Positions 18,148 through 23,126 of a DNA stretch of 23,126 bases are shown in pieces (positions within the stretch are counted from its first letter, which is position 1; every line of letters begins with the position of its first letter). The DNA comes from Dictyocoela muelleri (lineage: Eukaryota; Microsporidia), in contig SDVU01000063.1 in the NCBI GenBank assembly GCA_016256075.1, positions 1-23,126 of the forward strand. Direction: 5' to 3'. The notes beneath the pieces are model-generated. The model was not told the origin of the DNA. It saw only the letters and a list, made by a program, of their open reading frames with translations, and ran no database searches. Both the position numbers and the translations under genes were made by a program.

Positions 18148-18348
18148 TAGGGGAGTCGTTTTGTGATGATTTTTTTGTGATGAATTTATTAATAAAATTC
18201 ATTATCAAAAATTGATTTTTTATATAAATTAAAGGGATCATTTTGTGATGCGAGGTTATTAATAAAAATTCATTATAAAAATTAATTTTTTAAATTTTTT
18301 ATATTTAATTTAAAGGGGTCATATTGTGCAAGGAGTCGTTTTCTGATA
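18148..18348 (-). repeat. Diverged solo copy of the 270-bp repeat family
   Basis: It has the same arrangement as 14739-15010: GGGG-led TCATTTTGTGATG blocks alternating with TATTAATAAAATTCATTATC and AAAAATTGATTTTTT blocks, in units of about 90 bp. It is clearly more diverged. No inverted partner is seen in the window, so the family can occur as single copies. Confidence 0.5.
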
Positions 18349-18683
18349 CAACAAATATAATATAAAGATACAGATTATATTGTGCTATTGCTGGTTAGGA
18401 ATTGGTCTAAATGACAATAAAATAGAAGGTATCTACTCAGGTTTGGCTATGAGTGCGACGACGAATCTCGGCAAAATAAGTAGTGAAAATAAAAATTCAA
18501 AAAACTCTAATTACCGGTATTCTTCTGATTCATTGAAAAAACAAAAGTCGTTATACAGCTGAGCTTCTGGATAGCTTAGGAGTGAAGTATTCTTGGAACA
18601 ACAAGAACCCAAATCTAAATACCACGAATGGTGACGAGTCTTTGGATTGGCAGTTATGAATGTTGTCAGCATGTAATATATAT
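18349..18683 (+). repeat. 5'-truncated SINE-A copy
   Basis: It matches the SINE-A body from about 140 bp downstream of the tRNA head to the end. The conserved blocks are GGTCTAA...TGACAATAAAATAGAAGG, ATGAGTGCGACGACG, ATCTCGGCAAAA, TACAGCTGAGCTTCTGGATA and the terminal ATGTTGTCAGCATGTAATAT. The tRNA head is missing, as expected of incomplete reverse transcription from the 3' end. A 60-codon frame inside it (18380-18562) is not a gene. Confidence 0.8.
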
Positions 18684-18708
18684 GACAGGATTTAGATTTT
18701 TTTTTGCA

Positions 18709-19152
18709 ATTGGGGTTAAATATTTGAATCTGTAATAAAATTTCTCGGTCATAGCTGCACTAAAATTTTCAACCTATAAAAAAATAAAAAAAATTTATTT
18801 AATAAAATTTAAAAAAAGCAGATAAAATAATAAAAATTAATTATAAAGAGGTATTAAAGCATTTTTTATTAATTATATTATTATTAGATTCAAGATCTTT
18901 TCCATAAAATCAATGTTATTATTTTTTAATATGACTTTTTTTAAAAAAATTATTCCCTCTCTGATTAATTTTAATCTTTATTCTTGTTTTAATTTCCTTT
19001 TTTTTAATTTTTTAATCACTCAATAGCTTGTGTATTTTTTACTAATTAATTTGACAGATTTCATTTTGATTTCAAAAAAATCATTTTTTTATCTGTACTA
19101 AAATTTACCCCGGGGGAAAATTTTAGTACAGATCCAAATATTTCTCCTCACT
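18709..19152. mobile_element. Short TIR element with a strong hairpin at its right end
   Basis: The left end (AAATATTTGAATCTGTAATA, then AAATTT) is an inverted match to the right end (AAATATTTGGATCTGTACTA, then AAATTTT). The inverted repeats span about 60 bp around a 300-bp AT-rich core with no coding potential. The right end contains the hairpin at 19091-19133. The boundaries are approximate. Confidence 0.4.
19091..19133. repeat. Near-perfect hairpin with CCCCGGGG centre
   Basis: The arms ATCTGTACTAAAATTT and AAATTTTAGTACAGAT are perfect 16-bp complements around ACCCCGGGGGA, whose CCCCGGGG is itself a palindrome. It lies 375 bp downstream of the Rna14-like gene, too far to be its terminator, and is better read as part of the surrounding TIR element. 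Confidence 0.7.
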
Positions 19153-19507
19153 AATAGGGGTTTATTTTAAAATATATTTTATTAAATAAAAAACCAGAAA
19201 TACGAAACAAATATCAAAATTAAAAAAACGATCCATCTTTACTCATTCTTATAGTGATCTAGTATGCCTTTTCTAATAAAAGTCTTATATCACCATGATT
19301 GGTTCTTAATCCTCACATAAAACAAATTAATATCACGGAAACGGATAAAATAACTATTTTTCGACCAGTTTTGATAACAATAATTTTAAATAAATGTAAT
19401 ATTAATTCTTACTTTTTAATAATTATTATAAAAATGGATAAAAAAATGGCAATATTTTAATTAATGAATTTTTTATTAAATTTTTAATAAGCTTGAGATC
19501 AAATGCT
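19153..19507. other. 3' flank of the Rna14-like gene
   Basis: No gene is seen in this AT-rich DNA. Minus-strand transcripts would end here, and several AATAAA-like sequences exist, but AT-richness makes any polyadenylation call unsafe. Confidence 0.4.
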
Positions 19508-21244
19508 TCATAATTTGTTTTTGAAAATTTCTATAATATCACGAACTGTTGTTTTTAAATAATCAAAATTACTCCCTAATTCAGGAAGTTTTCTCATGAA
19601 AACTTCAAATTGTTCGTGAACATTTTCTACTCGTAAGCATTTCTCTATCAATTTATAAGGATTATCGGAAAATTTAAAAATATCGGAGAATGTATCAAAA
19701 GAACCATACTTGAATTCAAAAATACCCATTATCTCATCCATTGATTTGTGATACAACTGATTATAAATATTTTTTGCATTTATATCATACCCTATTGATA
19801 AGAAAAATTTTAAAAATTCTTTTTTTAAAAAGTTTAAACTGCAATTATCTTTATGACTGTTATATCTATTCTGTTCATCCTTTAAATGTTCCTTTTCATC
19901 TTCCTTTAAATCTTCAGCAATTTTTTTGGATTTATTCTCATTTTCAAATTTTTTAATCGCGTATGAAAAAATTTTAAACGAATTTTCAGCTTTTCCCGTT
20001 GCATAAAATTCAGCCTTTGCTGCATAAATATATACATTTTCAGAAATAGGCTTTTCTGAAAGAATTTTAAATGCTTCTCTAAATGATGATAAATCACTTT
20101 TTAACTTTAAATTAAGAAGGGCAATCGATAAATTATCGAGTTTTTGTCTTAAAGGTAATTTAGATTTTCTTTTAAATATTAGGTTTTCATTTCTAATAAT
20201 TTCAATATCTTGATTAGTATTGGTCGTTTCAACTCTTTTTTCATTTTTATTCACATCATTGAATTCATCTATTTCTCTACAACACTTATCAATTTCATGC
20301 ATTAATATTTTTTCATCATTTGCATAAAACGCATATAAAACGATGAGCATTGATGAATTATTAATTAAAATCCCTCTCTTAAGAACCGGAAGTGGATCTA
20401 ATTTATGCGTCACAAGAAATTGAACGTAGCGAATATAAATTTCTTCGTTACTGAAAAATTTGTCCAAAAGATATTCAAAAATGAATTCCATTCGTTGCAT
20501 AAACTCATTCTCATCAAGTGAAGTAATATTTTTTAATTCAAGATCTATAAGTTCATTAAACAGATTATTTGAGCTAATTTTCTCAACGTTATCAAAATTA
20601 ATTTTTAAATCATTATTAAAAATTTTATCAATTCCTTTCAACTTATACATTTTCTGCAACTTATTAGTATTAAGATAAATATTATAAAATTCATTAAGAA
20701 TATTCTTTCCACCCATCCCGTTATTATTCTCAAACTCTTCATACAATAAATAAAGACTATTCAAATTGTTCATAGGGCTTTTTAAACATTTATGAAAAAT
20801 TGATCGTACTTTAAAAATAAATTCCTGCTCGTCAGTGTTTTTTATTGTTTTTGTTAACAATTGATAATATTGATTTACAATTGGGAATATTTCGTAATCC
20901 ATGTATAATTTGTTTAAAACATACTCATAAGCAGAAATTTCAATATTTATCATTTCAATATCTGTATTTTCGATATCAGTTAATTCATCATTAAAGTCAT
21001 AATTTGTTATTTCATTTGTAAAAATATAATTATCTTTAGGTTCATGATTTAGAAATTTATCATTATTGGGGTTGAGTGTTGATTTAATAGATTGCAAATA
21101 AATTAAGTGTAGCTTCAAATTATAAGATGATGGTAGATATTCTTTTAAAAATCTTTTGAGTTCATTTGGCTTGTTTAGTAAAGATTGTGCTGTTTTTAAT
21201 ATCATTTGAGGATTTATAATGTGGGTCTGCATATTTGATGACAT
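19508..21244 (-). CDS. RNA14: Rna14/CstF-77-like mRNA 3'-end processing factor
   Basis: This 578-residue protein is made of HAT-type helical repeats. FHKCLKSPMNNLNSLYLLYE (about 150-169), with the following EEFENN...NI.LNEFYNIYL, matches the Suf-domain signature of CstF-77 (YQRGCVNPMINIEQLWRDY). KAEFYATGKAENSFKIFSYA (about 408-427) and FLKFFLSIGYDINAKNIYNQ (about 475) match the HAT-C repeats. The last part (FMRKLPEL...VRDIIEIFKNKL) matches the conserved post-HAT motif ending in EIF. The protein stops there, so the C-terminal monkeytail that binds Rna15/CstF-64 in yeast and animals appears absent. The family scaffolds the nuclear cleavage and polyadenylation complex as a dimer. Yeast Rna14 is about 680 and human CstF-77 about 720 residues. 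The start at 21244 follows CCC directly, and no introns are needed. Asn/Lys/Glu-rich inserts reflect base composition. The assignment was made by eye. Confidence 0.8.
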   Translation of the reverse strand: MSSNMQTHIINPQMILKTAQSLLNKPNELKRFLKEYLPSSYNLKLHLIYLQSIKSTLNPNNDKFLNHEPKDNYIFTNEITNYDFNDELTDIENTDIEMINIEISAYEYVLNKLYMDYEIFPIVNQYYQLLTKTIKNTDEQEFIFKVRSIFHKCLKSPMNNLNSLYLLYEEFENNNGMGGKNILNEFYNIYLNTNKLQKMYKLKGIDKIFNNDLKINFDNVEKISSNNLFNELIDLELKNITSLDENEFMQRMEFIFEYLLDKFFSNEEIYIRYVQFLVTHKLDPLPVLKRGILINNSSMLIVLYAFYANDEKILMHEIDKCCREIDEFNDVNKNEKRVETTNTNQDIEIIRNENLIFKRKSKLPLRQKLDNLSIALLNLKLKSDLSSFREAFKILSEKPISENVYIYAAKAEFYATGKAENSFKIFSYAIKKFENENKSKKIAEDLKEDEKEHLKDEQNRYNSHKDNCSLNFLKKEFLKFFLSIGYDINAKNIYNQLYHKSMDEIMGIFEFKYGSFDTFSDIFKFSDNPYKLIEKCLRVENVHEQFEVFMRKLPELGSNFDYLKTTVRDIIEIFKNKL

Positions 21245-21247
21245 GGG
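21245..21247 (-). promoter_or_regulatory. CCC motif directly before the Rna14-like ATG
   Basis: On the minus strand the start reads ATAACCCATG. The same C-run/ATG abutment occurs in the other gene of the window and is typical of microsporidian start regions, which supports this start over the in-frame ATG at codon 5. Confidence 0.45.
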
Positions 21248-21333
21248 TTATGCTTATGATGAATATTTTTTTTAAAATAAAAAAAATAAAATTCAATCAA
21301 AATAACGTTAAAAGAATAAAAAAAAATATTAGG

Positions 21334-21380
21334 GCCAGATAGCTTAGTGGTTAACACTATTGAATGTATATTTAAGTATC
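21334..21380 (+). repeat. SINE-A head fragment only
   Basis: GCCAGATAGCTTAGTGGTTA and the following ACACTATTGAATG...TTTAAGTATC match the first 47 bp of SINE-A, including the A box. The match stops before the B box. It lies about 90 bp upstream of the Rna14-like start codon and points away from that gene. Loss of the 3' part is not what reverse-transcription truncation gives, so later deletion or replacement is likely. Confidence 0.7.
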
Positions 21381-21817
21381 TTATTTCATTAATCATGCTT
21401 CATTTTAACAAATAATCTGGGAATGGTATTATCGGTTAGAACTAAAGAAGTTATATGCGCTTTTTTCAAAGAAGTCAAATAATTTTAACTTGATTTAATA
21501 TGAAATATTGCATGTATGTATTGGATGTTGACAATATACGTTATTACTAAATCCGAGATTTGTTTCTAACATTAGTCTTTTAAGTACCATGTTTTTACTC
21601 AAGAATTAGTGAACATAATACACAAATATTACGAAAGAAAAAAATATTGTGCTGCCTCGATAAACTTGAGACACGACCGTATTTAAAGTATGTGCCTAAA
21701 ATGGATATATCTTCATCTTGCACCTTGCTTCTAGCACAATAAAACTTATGCTTCTTTGAAGGATTAAAATTAGAGTTAATAAATTTGAAGACATATATTT
21801 ATTTAATAACGTTTCTA
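21381..21817. other. Gene-free stretch
   Basis: No open frame of note and no recognisable RNA gene are seen. Base composition is somewhat less AT-rich at 21640-21760. A weak inverted match (TTTTTTCAAAGAAGTC near 21460 against CTTCTTTGAAGG near 21750) may mark remnants of another TIR element. Confidence 0.4.
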
Positions 21818-22288
21818 GCCAGATAGCTCAGTGATTAACACTCTTGAATGTAAAATTTAAGTATCGTGGTTCGAATCCCGCTGAGGTCACTCTTAAATAA
21901 CTAAAGAGGGAATGACATTAAGCGGTCAAAAACTATAGAAATATAGTAGTAATATACAGTTGTATCAGTGTGTTATAACTGATTAAGACTTGGTCTAATA
22001 TGACAATGAAGCAGAAGGGACTCTCCTAGGTGTGAGGGGATGAGTGCGACGACGCATCTCGGCAAAAAGTAGTGATAAATAAAATATCATGAAAAAGCCT
22101 ATAATTACCTGTATCCTGCCGAGTCATTGATAAAACGAAAATCGCGTATACAGCTGGGCTTCTGGGTAGCTTAGGAAGTGACGTATTATTGAAACACTAG
22201 GAACCAAAGGTCATAAGACTATGTTTGGAGACAACTCTTCGGGTTGGCAGCTATGGATGTTGTCAGCATGTAATATATAATATATATA
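21818..22288 (+). repeat. SINE-A, full-length reference copy (tRNA-derived, about 470 bp)
   Basis: The tRNA-like head (21818-21890) has an A box within AGATAGCTCAGTGATTAACA and a perfect B box, GGTTCGAATCC (21868-21878). The acceptor and D stems pair poorly, so it is not a working tRNA. The body of about 330 bp holds the block GATGAGTGCGACGACGCATC, TCGGCAAAA, then TACAGCTGGGCTTCTGGGTA. The end is GGCAGCTATGGATGTTGTCA, GCATG and a TA-rich tail. It has no coding capacity. As for SINEs generally, transcription by RNA polymerase III and reverse transcription by a LINE enzyme are expected. No LINE was seen in the window. No clear target duplication is visible, partly because a palindromic MITE abuts the tail. 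Confidence 0.85.
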
Positions 22289-22617
22289 GTGTGATTTAAA
22301 GAATTTTTTCGAATATATGTATACAATTTACGCGAAGAAACAAATACCAACCTACATTAGAGATTAAAAGTGCACAATAAAACTTTTGATAAACAATGCT
22401 GCAGTGATAAAATAAATATTAATGATTTAAATTATTATTAAAATTATTTTTTTATTATGATTTAATTATGATTTAAATCATTAATATTTATTTTATCACT
22501 GCAGCATTGTTTATCAAGAGTTTTAATATGCATTTTTAATCTCTAATTTATGTTGGTATTTGTTTCTTCGTGTTAATTATATACATATATTTGTAAAACA
22601 ATTCTTTAAACCACACT
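22288..22617. mobile_element. Palindromic MITE of 330 bp
   Basis: The two halves are reverse complements from AGTGTGATTTAAAGAATT on the left and AGTGTGGTTTAAAGAATT from the right end, through GAAGAAACAAATACCAAC, to a perfect inner stretch (CAATGCTGCAGTGATAAAAT, AAATATTAATGATTTAAAT). The arms are about 145 bp, with the centre near 22450. It has no coding content. It starts exactly where the TA-rich tail of the SINE-A copy stops. Confidence 0.85.
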
Positions 22618-22894
22618 TACTTTTTAAAATTTTAACATTTATCATATTTCACGAGGGAAAAAAAGTGCGAGAAATTTGTCAACTCGCCTAAATGGGTGAC
22701 TTCACGCTTTACCTGACGCCAAAGCGATCATAAACCTTAACTGTACCGGACGAAGTGCATCATATTCCTTTTCTAAGAATGCTCCGATCAGAGTCTCCGC
22801 GTCTAGTGGATTTGTGTTGTCTGCTTTAAAGAGGAATTCGTGTATAAAGAACGGTGGTCCTCTAACTACTTAGAGACTCCCAAAGATCTGAAAT
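22618..22894. other. GC-richer island of unknown origin between two palindromic MITEs
   Basis: Bases about 22680-22870 are close to half G+C, in strong contrast to the surroundings, and are open on both strands: about 55 codons on minus (22705-22869, containing FLEKEYDALRPVQLRFMIAL) and about as many on plus. Neither frame has a convincing start, and I recognise no family. It could be a fragment of a host or foreign gene, or of an element captured between the MITEs. Confidence 0.4.
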
Positions 22895-23044
22895 CTTAAT
22901 TGGTAAAAGCAAAGTTTATGTTTCTTATTTCAAATGAGCGTAAAATCGTGAAATAAATAAATAAATATATAATTAATATTTATTTATCTAGCGATTTTAC
23001 GCTTATTTGAAATAAGACACATACACTATGCTTTACCAATTAAG
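22895..23044. mobile_element. Palindromic hairpin MITE of 150 bp
   Basis: The left arm CTTAATTGGTAAAAGC...TTCTTATTTCAAATGAGCGT pairs with the right arm (reverse complement CTTAATTGGTAAAGC...GTCTTATTTCAAATAAGCGT), about 68 bp per arm, ending at an AAATAAATAAAT core. It is related to the smaller hairpin at 3014-3117. It directly abuts the 5' end of the last SINE-A copy. Confidence 0.85.
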
Positions 23045-23047
23045 AGG

Positions 23048-23126
23048 GGCAGATAGCTCAGTGGTTAACACTCTTGAATGTAAAATTTAAGTATCGTGGT
23101 TCGAATCCCGCTGACGTCACTCTTTA
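23048..23126 (+). repeat. SINE-A head, running off the window end
   Basis: GGCAGATAGCTCAGTGGTTA (A box) and GGTTCGAATCCCGCTGACGT (B box at 23098-23108) are both intact, nearly identical to the copy at 21818. The rest lies beyond the window. Confidence 0.8.

Noticed and set aside
18380-18562. 60-codon open frame on +
   Set aside because: It lies inside the 5'-truncated SINE-A copy, with no conservation of the frame in the other copies.
19091-19133. Transcription terminator for the Rna14-like gene
   Set aside because: It lies about 375 bp past the stop codon in a eukaryotic context; a transposon-end hairpin explains it better.
21818-21890. Possible tRNA gene (intact A and B boxes; likewise at 23048 and 17655)
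   Set aside because: Acceptor and D stems do not pair, the anticodon loop is the wrong size, and the segment is the head of a longer dispersed repeat.
22702-22869. Small gene in the GC-rich island
   Set aside because: It is open on both strands, has no suitable start codon and shows no recognisable family; kept only as an island of unknown origin.

Overview
The window looks like nuclear DNA of an AT-rich, gene-poor, transposon-packed unicellular eukaryote, most plausibly a large-genome microsporidian (Edhazardia- or Hamiltosporidium-like). The grounds are two intronless genes, both with a run of C directly before the ATG (CCCCCCCCATG and AACCCATG, like the CCC/GGG start signals known from microsporidia), a highly diverged and shortened RNA-processing protein, and very AT-rich intergenic DNA. 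The clade is inferred from these traits; no ribosomal RNA is present to settle it. Only two host genes are convincing in 23 kb.

Layout. 1-1113: two copies of a tRNA-headed SINE (SINE-A), one old on +, one nearly full length on -. 1220-2854: a giant foldback element. 3014-3117: a small hairpin MITE. 3380-5779: a 799-residue protein with a signal peptide, twelve octapeptide repeats, many tyrosine and proline motifs and a hydrophobic C-terminus. 5851-6415: copies of a second, shorter tRNA-like repeat with a GC-rich tail (SINE-B). 6414-15011: a nest of elements bounded by a pair of about 270-bp inverted repeats. It holds a 2.2-kb foldback element with another TIR element inside it, a decayed Ty3/gypsy LTR retrotransposon with both LTRs, and a further foldback element. 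15054-16481: a decayed Tc1/IS630 (DD34E) transposon whose inverted repeats are built of about 21-bp units. 16667-17327: another foldback element. 17510-18683: SINE-B pieces, one solo copy of the 270-bp repeat and a 5'-truncated SINE-A. 18709-19152: a TIR element with a strong hairpin. 19508-21244 (-): an Rna14/CstF-77 homologue. 21334-23126: three more SINE-A copies, two palindromic MITEs and an odd GC-richer island.

The two genes show no operon-like or functional link. The surface-type protein is probably a parasite-host interface or spore/membrane protein. The Rna14 homologue belongs to the nuclear mRNA 3'-end cleavage machinery.

The most interesting feature is the repeat landscape. At least three foldback elements share a terminal motif close to CACGGTTTTTCATAG, are flanked by TA, and have arms made of many tandem copies of a roughly 20-22-bp unit. 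The Tc1-like element has the same architecture and a related GGGGTTTTC end, which makes its family a candidate for the mobilising transposase. SINE-A, with Pol III A and B boxes and at least six copies here, is the second strong signal.
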